Shown piece after piece: positions 8,250 through 17,534 of a DNA stretch of 64,000 bases. Made by a program: the position numbers and the translations under genes. Source of the stretch: Methanothrix harundinacea 6Ac (lineage in GTDB: Archaea; Halobacteriota; Methanosarcinia; Methanotrichales; Methanotrichaceae); NCBI RefSeq assembly GCF_000235565.1, contig NC_017527.1, positions 1,178,001 to 1,242,000 of the forward strand, in the 5' to 3' direction. Position 1 is the stretch's first letter, and the number at the start of each line of letters is the position of its first letter. The notes below the pieces were generated by a model. The model had not been told where the DNA came from. It made no database searches and saw only the letters and a list, made by a program, of their open reading frames with translations.

Positions 8250-9542
8250 ATGGCGTCGGATCGGGCGGTGGAGGTGGAGGGGGTCTCGAAGACCTTCAGG
8301 ATACCCCACGAGAAGAGGGCTACGGTCTTTGAGACCCTGGCGGGGGCTCTGCGGAAGAACGAGTACGAGGTCTTCAACGTCCTGGAGGACGTCACCTTCT
8401 CGGTGACGGAAGGCGAGTGCGTCGGGATCATCGGCGACAACGGCTCCGGCAAGTCCACCCTCCTGAAGGTGATCGCCAACATCCTCCGCCCCACCAAAGG
8501 CAGGGTCGCGGTCCGGGGGAGGATGACCCCCTTCCTCGAGCTGGGGGTCGGCTTCCAGCCGGACCTCACCGTCCGGGAGAACGTCGGGATGTACGCCACC
8601 ATCATGGGCCTCTCCAACGGGATGATCCGCGATCGGATCGAAGACGTCATCAGCTTCGCGGGCCTGGGGAGGTTTGAGGACGCGAAGTTGAAGAACCTCT
8701 CCTCGGGGATGCAGGTCCGCCTCGCCTTCTCGACGGCGATCCAGACCGATCCCGACGTCCTCCTCGTCGATGAGGTCCTGGCCGTCGGGGACATGGAGTT
8801 TCAGCAGAAGTGCTTTGAGGTCTTCAAGAGGTACAGGAGGGAGGGGGTCACCATCCTCTTCGTCTCCCACGACCTCGGCTCCGTCCGGCGGTTCTGCGAC
8901 AAGGCCCTCCTCCTCAGCCACGGCAGGCAGGTCGCCTTCGGGGAGACGGGGGATATCATCGACCGGTACGTCTACGGCGGCGAGGGGCGCGGAGGAGCGG
9001 GAGAAGATGGGGCAGAGGAGGGTTTGGAGGAAAAAAGCAAAGTCGGGTCTGAGGAGTCAGAAGGTCCTCAAACGAAGCCTCGGAAGGTTCTCTTAGAGTG
9101 TTCTCAAGATAGTGGGCCTAGAAGGTGGGGAAACCACAAAATAGCGATAAAAGACGTCGCATTTTTTAATAAGTTTGGCTCAGTATCTTCCAGATTCAAT
9201 TCGTTCGATCCTATGAAGGTGAGAATATATTATGAAGTGAATGAGGCGGTAAGCGATCCAGTATTCGGGATAGGTCTTTATACTGCAGAGGGTCTCCATC
9301 TCTATGGGACAAATACCGCTCTTAAAGATCTCAAGTTTGATCGAATAGAGCGGGATGGATACATTGATCTTGAGATCGATAAGATACCGATGCTGGCGGG
9401 AAAATTTCTGCTGAGCCCAGCCATACAGAATCGAGATTATTCTATAACTTATGACTGGATCGACAAGTATTATTCCTTTGAGGTCATATCAACAGGAAGG
9501 GATGATGGGCTCTTTGAAGTGCCTTGTAAGTGGTTTGTTTAG
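8250..9542 (+). CDS. wzt: ABC polysaccharide exporter ATPase with C-terminal glycan-binding domain
   Basis: Protein of 430 residues. The ATPase domain has Walker A GDNGSGKST (~62-70), the signature NLSSGMQVRLAFS and Walker B LLVDEV. After a charged linker (~245-285), the C-terminal ~145 residues form a Wzt_C-like beta-sandwich. In bacterial O9a-type systems this domain recognises the finished, end-modified glycan. The DNA for the ATPase is GC-rich like the genes before it. From about 9000-9110, in the linker, the composition becomes AT-rich and stays so through the following genes. The gene is therefore a mosaic of a resident ATPase and an acquired recognition domain. It starts directly after wzm. 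Confidence 0.92.
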   Translation: MASDRAVEVEGVSKTFRIPHEKRATVFETLAGALRKNEYEVFNVLEDVTFSVTEGECVGIIGDNGSGKSTLLKVIANILRPTKGRVAVRGRMTPFLELGVGFQPDLTVRENVGMYATIMGLSNGMIRDRIEDVISFAGLGRFEDAKLKNLSSGMQVRLAFSTAIQTDPDVLLVDEVLAVGDMEFQQKCFEVFKRYRREGVTILFVSHDLGSVRRFCDKALLLSHGRQVAFGETGDIIDRYVYGGEGRGGAGEDGAEEGLEEKSKVGSEESEGPQTKPRKVLLECSQDSGPRRWGNHKIAIKDVAFFNKFGSVSSRFNSFDPMKVRIYYEVNEAVSDPVFGIGLYTAEGLHLYGTNTALKDLKFDRIERDGYIDLEIDKIPMLAGKFLLSPAIQNRDYSITYDWIDKYYSFEVISTGRDDGLFEVPCKWFV

Positions 9543-9569
9543 AATTCGTTGGCGAAGGGGTTGATAATA

Positions 9570-10955
9570 TTGAGCTATCCTGAAATAAAAAACGAGGATA
9601 TTGATGTTGCAGAGCTGATGCATAAGATACGAGATAGAGTACGAAAAAGGCGCGGAATAGATTCCTCGGCGGTAGGTATAGCTCAGATAAATTCAAGTTC
9701 GTCCGAAGCTCAATCCTTAGAAGACGAAATTCGAAGCGATCTTGATTACATAAATTCTAATCAGAATATACATAATGAAAACTATATTATCAGCTCTCAC
9801 AGAAGAATTATCGGTAAATTCCTTGTTGAGGGAAGAAGGCTTGTAAACGGAGAGGTACATAGATACGTCGATTCTGTTATTTCGAAACAAATTGAGCTAA
9901 ATTCCAGCTCAGCAAGAATTTTGAATCGACTCGTTGCGAGAATCGATAAAAATACACTTTCTAATATAGAAATAAAAAATAATTTATCACGCATTAGAGA
10001 AGATATTGGTCAAGATATATCGAGGCAGCAACATGAGATCAGAGCCGAGCTCGACGGCCAACTGGGACAGGTCAGGTCCGAATTTCGCGATGAGATCTCG
10101 AGGCAGCAACATGAGATCAGAGCCGAGCTCGACGGCCAGCTGGGACAGGTCAGGTTCGAATTTCGCGATGAGATCTCGAGGCAGCAACATGAGATCAGAG
10201 CCGAGCTCGACGGCCAGCTGGGACAGGTCAGGTCCGAATTTCGCGACGAGATCTCGAGGCAGCAACAGGAGATCAGAGCCGAGCTTGACGGCCAGCTGGG
10301 ACAGGTCAGGTCCGAATTTCGCGAAGAATTAAACCGAATATTGAATATGCTAGATTCTAAAGACAGTTCCTTATCAGCATGGTCAAAATTTTATAATAAT
10401 GAAATAACTGAAGATCTCTTAACATTGAATATAGATTATCATGAGAGGTTCATCTCCCTTATAAAGGAAATCGCTCAAAAGGCCGCAAACGGGATGGTTC
10501 CCAAGTTGCTTGAAGTAGGAGTCGGGACGGCCACAATGTCCATATATTTTTCGCGATATTCATTTGAGGTGGTTGGATTAGATAATGACCCAAATGTAGT
10601 TCGTAACGCTATAAAGGTCAATAAGGATTTGGGAGGGTATGCTAAGTTTATCCTGATGGACGCCTTTGATCTGAACATGTTTAAAGGGGATTATTTCGAT
10701 GTCGCCTTTTCTCAAGGGACTATGGAACATTTTAATGATGCAGAAATTATAGAAATGATCTCAAAGCAGCTTGAGGCTGCAAAATTTGTAATTTTTTCTG
10801 TCCCTTCAATATATTATCCGCACAAGGAGTTCGGAAATGAGCGGAAGATGAGCAAAGAGGATTGGGAGATGATCCTGAAGAAGGGTGATTTCAATATCAT
10901 AGGCCTCGATTATTATAAAGATAGTCAGCATATTGTGTGCGTTATTGGATCATAA
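9570..10955 (+). CDS. Coiled-coil protein with C-terminal SAM-dependent methyltransferase domain (possible chain-length ruler)
   Basis: About 461 residues from TTG 9570, which follows GGCGAAGGGG; TTG 9549 is an in-frame alternative. Residues ~1-130 are polar and helical. Residues ~150-253 are four near-identical 26-residue units of the type ISRQQHEIRAELDGQLGQ with the tail VRSEFRDE, predicted long coiled coil. The C-terminal ~190 residues are a class I methyltransferase with motif I LEVGVGTATM and a later FSQGTMEHFND. It lies directly behind wzm/wzt. In E. coli O9a the polymer-capping methyltransferase WbdD carries a coiled coil that sets glycan length, and the Wzt C-terminal domain reads the cap. 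A similar role is inferred here from context and architecture, not from sequence identity; the domain order is reversed compared with WbdD. Confidence 0.75.
   Translation: MSYPEIKNEDIDVAELMHKIRDRVRKRRGIDSSAVGIAQINSSSSEAQSLEDEIRSDLDYINSNQNIHNENYIISSHRRIIGKFLVEGRRLVNGEVHRYVDSVISKQIELNSSSARILNRLVARIDKNTLSNIEIKNNLSRIREDIGQDISRQQHEIRAELDGQLGQVRSEFRDEISRQQHEIRAELDGQLGQVRFEFRDEISRQQHEIRAELDGQLGQVRSEFRDEISRQQQEIRAELDGQLGQVRSEFREELNRILNMLDSKDSSLSAWSKFYNNEITEDLLTLNIDYHERFISLIKEIAQKAANGMVPKLLEVGVGTATMSIYFSRYSFEVVGLDNDPNVVRNAIKVNKDLGGYAKFILMDAFDLNMFKGDYFDVAFSQGTMEHFNDAEIIEMISKQLEAAKFVIFSVPSIYYPHKEFGNERKMSKEDWEMILKKGDFNIIGLDYYKDSQHIVCVIGS
10017..10328 (+). repeat. Four tandem 78-bp in-frame repeats inside the coiled-coil methyltransferase gene
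   Basis: Copies start at 10017, 10095, 10173 and 10251, each 78 bases (26 codons) with only a few base differences. Examples are CAA/CAG for the second Gln, TCC/TTC at the Ser position and a diverged last copy ending FREEL. The high DNA identity, not just protein identity, points to recent slippage or unequal exchange. Copy-number change keeps the frame and would alter coiled-coil length by about 26 residues per unit. Confidence 0.97.
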
Positions 10956-10969
10956 TGGGGGGTGAAAGA

Positions 10970-13351
10970 TTGAAAATAGGTGTAGACATGTTACCGCTCA
11001 AGACGGGTTCTTACACAAGAGGAATTGGTAAGTATACATTCAATTTATTTAGTGAAATAATTAGTATTGATACATATAATGACTATCATTTCTACAACGT
11101 TCCTGAAAAATTATGTGCTTATTTTAGAAGAGAGAATACAACAATTTTAGAGCGGGGTCCCACTGTGGATGATACTAAAATGCTAGACGTATTTATTATT
11201 ACAAGTTTAATGGAATTGGGAATAAAGAACGTCTTAAGACCATCTAATTTATTTTGTAAAACAGCAATTATGTTTTATGATTTGATACCAGTTATATTTT
11301 TTGAAGAATATCTCGACTCGGTATTAGAAGAGTTTCGTATCGAATATATTAGGAGATTATCTTTTATAAAAGAATTCGACATGATCTATGCGATCTCAGA
11401 AACTACAAAAAGAGATTTAATGGATTTACTGGAGATTCCTGAGGAAAAAATACGAGTAATATATGCAGGTTTAGATAAGAATTATTTAATTAGTCAATCT
11501 AGTACTGAAAAAGTACTAGATATCAAACACAAATATCGGATCAAAGATAGATTCGTTATGTCAACCGTGGGCTTAGATTTTAGGAAAAATATTTCCGGCA
11601 TCTTCAAAGCCTTTACAAAAATTCATTATGATTTAAGCTTAGTAGTTGTTTGTAAGCTAATGCCAGAAGAAGAAAGATCTTTAAGAGATATATGGTCCAA
11701 TTTAGAATTGCCACCAAATAAACTCATTTTGACTAATTATGTCCCAGTAGACGATTTGATTACACTATATGATGCAGCAGAAGTATTTTTATTTCCTTCG
11801 TTATATGAAGGGTTTGGACTTCCCGTTCTCGAGGCTATGTCAAGAGGATGTCCTGTTATCACCTCGAATATATCATCAATTCCTGAGGTTTGTGAGAATG
11901 CAGCTATCTATGTCGATCCTTATAAACCAGATGAGATCGCCAAAGCAATCGAATTAATATTAAATAAAAATAAACTTAAAACTAAATTAATAGTATTGGG
12001 TTCAAAACAATCAACGAAATTTGCCTGGAGTCGCGTGGCTTTAGAAGTACTTGAAGGGTTCGAAGCACTCAGTTGTAAGCCGCTACATTGTAGAAAACAT
12101 CCAAGATATAAATTGGCATATTTTACACCTCTAAACCCTCTTCGATCAGGAATATCTGATTATTCAGAAGATCTGCTTCCACGTTTGGGTAATTTTGTAG
12201 ATATAGATATATTTGTAGATACAGATTATCTGCCAGATAATAAAAATATTAAACAATTATTTAATATATATCCTTTCAATAAATTCGATGAAATGAATAA
12301 CGTCAGTCCATACGACTTATGTGTGTATCAAATTGGTAATTCAATATATCATAATTATATGTTGGATTATCTTAATAAATATCCCGGCATTTCCGTCCTT
12401 CACGATGTGACACTTTGTGGACTTATTTTGCCTGCATGTAGCAATAAAGGCGTTTTTGATAAAAATAAGTTTTTAGAATATGTATTTACTAGTTACGGAT
12501 ACAATAGATATTCTAAAATTAAAAACGATTTCGTAACAAACAATTCGTTAGATCCATACGAGAGGTATCCGCATGATCTCTCACTCAATTTTTCAAAGAT
12601 TATATTAGATCGGAGTATTTTAACACTTGTCCATAATAGCTTCGCTAAAGATTTCCTAAGTTCTCAATCAAGTTTTTCTAAAGTCTGGAAGATCAATATG
12701 GGATTCCATCTCGACGATTATGATGACGAATTTCGAAAAAGCATCAAACTAAAATTTAATCTAATTGATAAAGTAATAATATCTGCATTCGGTAGAATTA
12801 TTTTTACAAAAAGGATTCATGTATTATTATATGCAATATCAAGATTGATCAAAGATAAAAAAATATATGGCATCCATCTATATCTCGTGGGAGAACTATA
12901 TGATAACGTTAAGAGTCAAATAGAAACTATAATTAATGATGAAAATCTTGGAGATTTTGTGACGATTACAGGATATGTAGATGAAGAAGAATTTAATAAA
13001 TATTTAAAAATTACCGATATTTGTGTGAATCTGAGGTATCCATCGTCTGGTGAGACTTCGGCCACCTTGATAAAAACGCTTCGTTACGGTATCCCCGTAA
13101 TAACCACGAATTACGCTCAATATAAGGAGTACCCCGATAACTGCTGTTGGAAGGTAGACTTGGGCGATTATGAAGTTGAACTGCTATCTGAGTATCTCCT
13201 AGAGCTGGTTACCAATGAGGAAGCTAGAAAAATAATGAGCAAAAATGCGTATGAGTATGCCCGGGAAAATAATTCGATGGACCGGGTTGTTGGCCAATAT
13301 CTGAAGGCAATTGACTATGCAATAAAATATAAAAATATAATAGAGCGTTAG
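10970..13351 (+). CDS. Bifunctional protein with two GT4 glycosyltransferase domains
   Basis: About 793 residues holding two complete GT-B enzymes in series. Domain 1 (~1-375) starts KIGVDMLPLKTGSYTRGIGKY and has the EX7E motif in YEGFGLPVLEAMSRGCPVI. Domain 2 (~385-793) starts KLAYFTPLNPLRSGISDYSE and has SAFGRIIFTKRIHVLL plus a terminal donor-site region NLRYPSSGETSATLIKTL. Such fusions are common in polysaccharide clusters, where the two domains add consecutive sugars. TTG 10970 follows GGTGA; ATG 10955, which overlaps the preceding stop codon, is an alternative. The gene is strongly AT-rich with many ATA and AAA codons, unlike the rhamnose genes. Confidence 0.85.
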   Translation: MKIGVDMLPLKTGSYTRGIGKYTFNLFSEIISIDTYNDYHFYNVPEKLCAYFRRENTTILERGPTVDDTKMLDVFIITSLMELGIKNVLRPSNLFCKTAIMFYDLIPVIFFEEYLDSVLEEFRIEYIRRLSFIKEFDMIYAISETTKRDLMDLLEIPEEKIRVIYAGLDKNYLISQSSTEKVLDIKHKYRIKDRFVMSTVGLDFRKNISGIFKAFTKIHYDLSLVVVCKLMPEEERSLRDIWSNLELPPNKLILTNYVPVDDLITLYDAAEVFLFPSLYEGFGLPVLEAMSRGCPVITSNISSIPEVCENAAIYVDPYKPDEIAKAIELILNKNKLKTKLIVLGSKQSTKFAWSRVALEVLEGFEALSCKPLHCRKHPRYKLAYFTPLNPLRSGISDYSEDLLPRLGNFVDIDIFVDTDYLPDNKNIKQLFNIYPFNKFDEMNNVSPYDLCVYQIGNSIYHNYMLDYLNKYPGISVLHDVTLCGLILPACSNKGVFDKNKFLEYVFTSYGYNRYSKIKNDFVTNNSLDPYERYPHDLSLNFSKIILDRSILTLVHNSFAKDFLSSQSSFSKVWKINMGFHLDDYDDEFRKSIKLKFNLIDKVIISAFGRIIFTKRIHVLLYAISRLIKDKKIYGIHLYLVGELYDNVKSQIETIINDENLGDFVTITGYVDEEEFNKYLKITDICVNLRYPSSGETSATLIKTLRYGIPVITTNYAQYKEYPDNCCWKVDLGDYEVELLSEYLLELVTNEEARKIMSKNAYEYARENNSMDRVVGQYLKAIDYAIKYKNIIER

Positions 13352-13484
13352 AAATTTATTATCTCCTAGCAATGTTGAATGGTGTATGCCCCGAAGAGTC
13401 ATATCCAAAAGCTTCAAATTCCAAGATATGGATGAAATAATTGGCTTAAAATTGAGTCGAATGGTTTAAGAATTTGGTGAAACA

Positions 13485-13871
13485 ATGTTGGAGAAGAGAG
13501 TCATGTTTGCCATTACGTTGTTGGCGATTTGTATATTTATGGGGGCCAGTGGCCAGATCTGCTGGAAGTACGGCATGTCGAATATGGATCGGATTAATGA
13601 TGTCAATAGTCTTTTGCAGCCCGAGACCATCCAAAATATTCTCACTAACAAATATATATTACTGGGCTTGGTATTATATGCTTGCACTTTCTTCTTGTGG
13701 CTCAGTGCCATGTCAACTCTAGATGTCAGCTTTATGTATCCAATGTTGAGCTTGGCTTATATTTTAACTGCTTTGCTAGCCTTTTATTTCCTAGGCGAAC
13801 AAATTAGTACACTGCGATGGTCTGGTATCATTCTGGTTGTTTTGGGATGCATATTGATCATGAAGAGTTGA
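13485..13871 (+). CDS. Small four-helix SMR/EamA-like membrane protein (ArnE-type carrier candidate)
   Basis: Hydrophobic protein of 128 residues with about four membrane helices: ~8-26, 58-77, 85-104 and 109-126. It includes GQICWKYGM near the first helix and the conserved MYPMLSLAYILTALLAFYF stretch followed by GE, typical of small multidrug-resistance/EamA half-size transporters. Next to genes for a dolichyl-phosphate sugar transferase and a large membrane protein, the best parallel is ArnE/ArnF. Those proteins move undecaprenyl-phosphate-linked sugars across the membrane, and here the carrier would be dolichyl phosphate. A drug-efflux role is the alternative. Confidence 0.75.
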   Translation: MLEKRVMFAITLLAICIFMGASGQICWKYGMSNMDRINDVNSLLQPETIQNILTNKYILLGLVLYACTFFLWLSAMSTLDVSFMYPMLSLAYILTALLAFYFLGEQISTLRWSGIILVVLGCILIMKS

Positions 13872-13915
13872 GTTTCGATTTCAGTGCACGTAGGTGGCTG
13901 GGTAGGAGAAATTAA

Positions 13916-14656
13916 ATGAATTTGGATTTATATGAAAGAATGTTTTCTTATGAGGAAGGTAATTGGTGGTACAAAGGCAGAAGAGAGCTTATAACCGACA
14001 TGATCCGCAGAGTTCATCCAGCTTCTTCGAAGGCAGCTTTAAGAATATTGGACGTGGGATGTGGTACAGGATTGAACTCCAAATCTTTTGAGCGATTTGG
14101 CCATGTAAGCGGCCTTGACATGTCGGAGGAGGCCCTTAAATTCTGCAAATTAAGGGGCAGGACCGACCTCATTAGAGGATCTGCTGACAGCCTTCCCGTT
14201 AAGGATGGTACTATTGATATCGTATGCGCCCTTGACGTTCTTGAGCATATCGAAGATGATTTTTCTGCCATGCAGGAACTTAATCGGGTTTTGAAGCCGG
14301 GTGGATTCTTGGTTCTGACAGTTCCTGCTTTTATGTTCCTTTGGAGCAGCCATGACGAGGTTTTGCATCATAAGAGGAGATATACTAGGAAAAATCTGTT
14401 ACAAAACCTGAAAATTTCTGGATTCACCATAAATAAAAGCACATATTGGAACTTCTTTCTCTTCCCGGCGGTGGCTTCTATAAGATTAATCAGGAAAAAA
14501 AAGTCCGCATCGGTGGTAAGAGACGATATTGCGGATCTCCATAATATTATAAATATATTTTTAATCATTATTTTAGCATTAGAGAATAAGCTCATTAGAC
14601 TAGGTATTTCGTTCCCTGTTGGAGTGAGCATTTTTTGTATATGCAAAAAAGCGTGA
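13916..14656 (+). CDS. Class I SAM-dependent methyltransferase
   Basis: Protein of 246 residues. Motif I is ILDVGCGTGLNS (~44-55), followed by the acidic strand-2 end SGLDMSEEAL, IDIVCALDVLEHIEDD at motif II/post-I, and the ELNRVLKPGGFLVLTVPA segment of UbiE-type enzymes. The opening MNLDLYERMFSYEEGNWWYKGRRE is typical of methyltransferases found in glycan clusters. The C-terminal ~60 residues are hydrophobic and could sit at the membrane. It may methylate a sugar or lipid intermediate; the substrate is unknown. Confidence 0.85.
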   Translation: MNLDLYERMFSYEEGNWWYKGRRELITDMIRRVHPASSKAALRILDVGCGTGLNSKSFERFGHVSGLDMSEEALKFCKLRGRTDLIRGSADSLPVKDGTIDIVCALDVLEHIEDDFSAMQELNRVLKPGGFLVLTVPAFMFLWSSHDEVLHHKRRYTRKNLLQNLKISGFTINKSTYWNFFLFPAVASIRLIRKKKSASVVRDDIADLHNIINIFLIIILALENKLIRLGISFPVGVSIFCICKKA

Positions 14657-14707
14657 ACTAATTTAGGGAACTCTGTTTATCTGGGCATTTTGGCTTGATA
14701 GGGAAAT

Positions 14708-14717
14708 CTATTTAAAT
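14708..14717 (+). promoter_or_regulatory. TATA-box promoter before the large membrane protein gene
   Basis: CTATTTAAAT lies about 28-37 bases before ATG 14745. At normal archaeal TATA-to-start spacing, transcription would begin almost at the ATG, so the message may be leaderless. Confidence 0.5.
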
Positions 14718-14744
14718 GTTATGTGAAGGGCCTTTATATCGTGC

Positions 14745-16763
14745 ATGCAGGTTATGTCCTTAATAGATAGGATGTGCGGAGGCCAGAAGGCCACGTGGAG
14801 TTCAGCTTGGACGCCGCTGTTATGTGTAATCTTGTCCTGCTTTATTGTATATGGATTAGTCTGTAAGTTTTTGATATCATTACGTATACAATTTAATAGC
14901 GATACTGTATCTCCTGGTATTATGAGTTTAGAGATATGGAGACATAATAATTATTTGCTGAGAGACTTTTACCTTCCTATCAACACTCCATATCTATTTT
15001 CAGATTTATTGCCATTTCATCTATTCCCGCAGATCATATTTGATTTCAACCCCCGGTGTCTTAATATTATGTGTTATGTCATATTCATACTAATAATAAT
15101 TATATTTACATATATTATTTATAAGATAACATCTTCTTATGTCAATGCACTGTTTTTTGCTGCATTAATGTCTAACATGGCACCTTTATCTTTTGGGTAC
15201 TACGTTCATCCAGTATCTCATAATGGTACAATTTTATTTATAGGATTGTTTATATTATTGTTTCTTAGAATCGATGAATCCTATGTTGAATTAAAAACTA
15301 CTCCGGTTCTAATACCAGCCTTCATTCTGTTGAATGCTATCATATTTTCTGATTCCATCATTATTGCGTGGTTTGTAGTACCAATAACGATTTATTATAT
15401 TCTAATGTATAAAAACAAAAATTCTACATTAAACATCATAATAATTTTAATGAATGTTTCAATTATTTTGTCGTATTATCTAAAGAAATATTTTATGTTA
15501 CATTACATTTCGATGCCTGTTCAGATTAGAGATCTAAATACAATTCTATATGTAAATATACCTTTATACGTGGAAGGAATGGCACAACTATTAGGTTTGA
15601 GCACTGATTTCAATATATTAAATATAATAAATATTTTAGTCATTTTATATATAATTCTCCATTCCAGCAAATTTTTATTAATGAACTCGCAAAAACCACC
15701 TGTGTTTTTCATGAGTATATATCTCATTGTATCTTCCGCAATTGTTTTTTTCGCATATGTTAGTTCCACGCTCTGTGTTGATATATTCACTACAAGATAC
15801 TTAATATTTACTCCAATATCTATTTTTCTGCTTATATCTTTAGCATATGATAAACTAGAATATCTGCATACAGTAGGATTATTAATACTAATAATGTTTT
15901 CAGCTTTAGCCAATTATGCTGCTCTGGAGACTAACTCAGATCCAAATATTCATAATTATGATCTAATAAATTATTTTAAAGAAAACAATTTGACTTACGG
16001 GTTAGGTGGATATTGGGATGCAAATATTATTTCTTATCTGTCCAGCGAATCAGTAATTATAAGGCCTGTAACAGCTCTCAACGGTGACATCGTCCCTTTT
16101 AGATGGGTCGCATCCGAACGCTGGTTTAAGAAGGAACCAGAAAATATAGATAGATATTTTATAATAGTAAAAGAAAACAAAACACTTTTATTAAATAATA
16201 ATGACGTAGAGAAGTCATTTAGAAAATATAAGCCTCCATCTGAAACACATATGTTCGGAGGATATATAATATATGTTTTTAATAATCAAATTCCATATAA
16301 GGGATTTTTAGATAATAATTTAAATTATATTAATTATAAAGACTCGTTGCTAATTCAAGATGGTGTCGGTTCTTCAGTGGACATAAAACAGCTTAACTCA
16401 ACGATATTTTATAGTAATAAAACTCTAAATAATCCCGGTTATTTGGTTTATGGTCCATATATCAGCTTGCCCCCCGGTAATTATACGATAGAATACATAG
16501 TCAAGGCAGAAAACATTTCTGATTCAGAAAAAAAGATAGCTACAATAGATATATTTAGTACATATATTAATGAAGATTCAAGAGTGGCAGTTGATGCAGA
16601 AAGGGATATTTATTTATATGACTTAAATAATAGTGATTTTCAATCTATTAACCTCGGATTTAGTATAGAGGACTACAATGAATTTCGCCTCATCGAATTT
16701 AGAGTATTTCAACATGGCATCGCAGATCTATATGTTCATAGTATTAATATAAATAAAACTTAA
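14745..16763 (+). CDS. Large polytopic membrane protein, probable GT-C-type glycosyltransferase
   Basis: Protein of 672 residues. The first ~410 hold roughly ten membrane helices starting near residue 27; the last ~250 are soluble and lie on the extracellular side if topology is like PMT/ArnT. There is no clear family motif, but an acidic segment after the first helix (IQFNSDTVSPGIMSLEIWRH) sits where GT-C enzymes carry their catalytic Asp/Glu. Its neighbours are a possible dolichyl-phosphate-sugar flippase and a dolichyl-phosphate sugar synthase. I infer that it transfers a lipid-phosphate-linked sugar to the glycan or a protein outside the cell. Very AT-rich. Confidence 0.65.
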   Translation: MQVMSLIDRMCGGQKATWSSAWTPLLCVILSCFIVYGLVCKFLISLRIQFNSDTVSPGIMSLEIWRHNNYLLRDFYLPINTPYLFSDLLPFHLFPQIIFDFNPRCLNIMCYVIFILIIIIFTYIIYKITSSYVNALFFAALMSNMAPLSFGYYVHPVSHNGTILFIGLFILLFLRIDESYVELKTTPVLIPAFILLNAIIFSDSIIIAWFVVPITIYYILMYKNKNSTLNIIIILMNVSIILSYYLKKYFMLHYISMPVQIRDLNTILYVNIPLYVEGMAQLLGLSTDFNILNIINILVILYIILHSSKFLLMNSQKPPVFFMSIYLIVSSAIVFFAYVSSTLCVDIFTTRYLIFTPISIFLLISLAYDKLEYLHTVGLLILIMFSALANYAALETNSDPNIHNYDLINYFKENNLTYGLGGYWDANIISYLSSESVIIRPVTALNGDIVPFRWVASERWFKKEPENIDRYFIIVKENKTLLLNNNDVEKSFRKYKPPSETHMFGGYIIYVFNNQIPYKGFLDNNLNYINYKDSLLIQDGVGSSVDIKQLNSTIFYSNKTLNNPGYLVYGPYISLPPGNYTIEYIVKAENISDSEKKIATIDIFSTYINEDSRVAVDAERDIYLYDLNNSDFQSINLGFSIEDYNEFRLIEFRVFQHGIADLYVHSININKT

Positions 16764-16805
16764 GGTAAAACAAAATCCATTTACAAAAAGCGTTTATAGC
16801 ATAAT

Positions 16806-17525
16806 ATGAGTACAACCAAAATATGCGATGAAACCTCAGTCGGAATCCATATGAATTCGATAATCATACCCGCCTATAACGAGGAATCCCGAATTACGGC
16901 AGTCCTTCTTCACTTGTCTGAAGAATTTCCCGGACAAGAGATTATAGTAGTTTGCGATGGGGTAGATGGTACAAAGGATATTGTTGAGAACCTATCAATA
17001 AAGAATCCAAATATTCAAATCCTAAATTTTAAAGAAAAGCTTGGGAAAGGCGGAGCAATAATCGAGGGGTTTAGAGCTGCGAACGGCGAAAAAATCGGAT
17101 TTATCGATGCGGACGAATCTGTAAATGCAGACGAATTTAAGCTTATGTTTGACTTTGATGCGGAAATCGACGGAGTAATTGCGTCGAGGAGGCTAAAAAC
17201 TTCAAAAATATTAGTTAAACAACCGATTAAGAGGAGAATAGCAAGTAAATGCTTCAATATTTTTGTTAGAATTCTCTTTGGGCTGCCTTTCAAAGATACT
17301 CAGTGTGGAGCCAAGGTTTTCAAACGTGAGGCCATCTTAGATATAATAAACGATTTGGAAACCGGGGGGTTCGAGATAGATGTTGAGATTCTATGGAGGC
17401 TGAAAAATAATGGATATATAATAATAGAATATCCGATAACATGGAAGCACTCGGAAGGGTCAAAATTCAATTTAAATCAATCAACGAGCATGTTAACTTC
17501 TCTATTAAAAATGAGATTTAAATAA
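16806..17525 (+). CDS. Glycosyltransferase family 2, dolichyl-phosphate hexose synthase type
   Basis: GT-A fold protein, 239 residues from ATG 16806 or 224 from ATG 16851. The later start begins SIIIPAYNEESRI as the family does, and a TATA-like TTTATA at 16792-16797 would place transcription start after 16806. Motifs are the nucleotide-binding VVCDGVDGTKDI, the metal-binding FIDADES, and KDTQCGAKVFKREA, characteristic of DPM1/ALG5-like enzymes. There is no C-terminal membrane anchor. The product should be a dolichyl-phosphate-linked hexose used by the membrane protein encoded upstream. It ends just before a bidirectional terminator. Confidence 0.85.
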   Translation: MSTTKICDETSVGIHMNSIIIPAYNEESRITAVLLHLSEEFPGQEIIVVCDGVDGTKDIVENLSIKNPNIQILNFKEKLGKGGAIIEGFRAANGEKIGFIDADESVNADEFKLMFDFDAEIDGVIASRRLKTSKILVKQPIKRRIASKCFNIFVRILFGLPFKDTQCGAKVFKREAILDIINDLETGGFEIDVEILWRLKNNGYIIIEYPITWKHSEGSKFNLNQSTSMLTSLLKMRFK

Positions 17526-17534
17526 ATGTATGTA

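Noticed and set aside
10017-10328. The regular 78-bp repeats considered as a CRISPR array
   Set aside because: The repeats are directly adjacent without unique spacers and keep one reading frame inside a gene.
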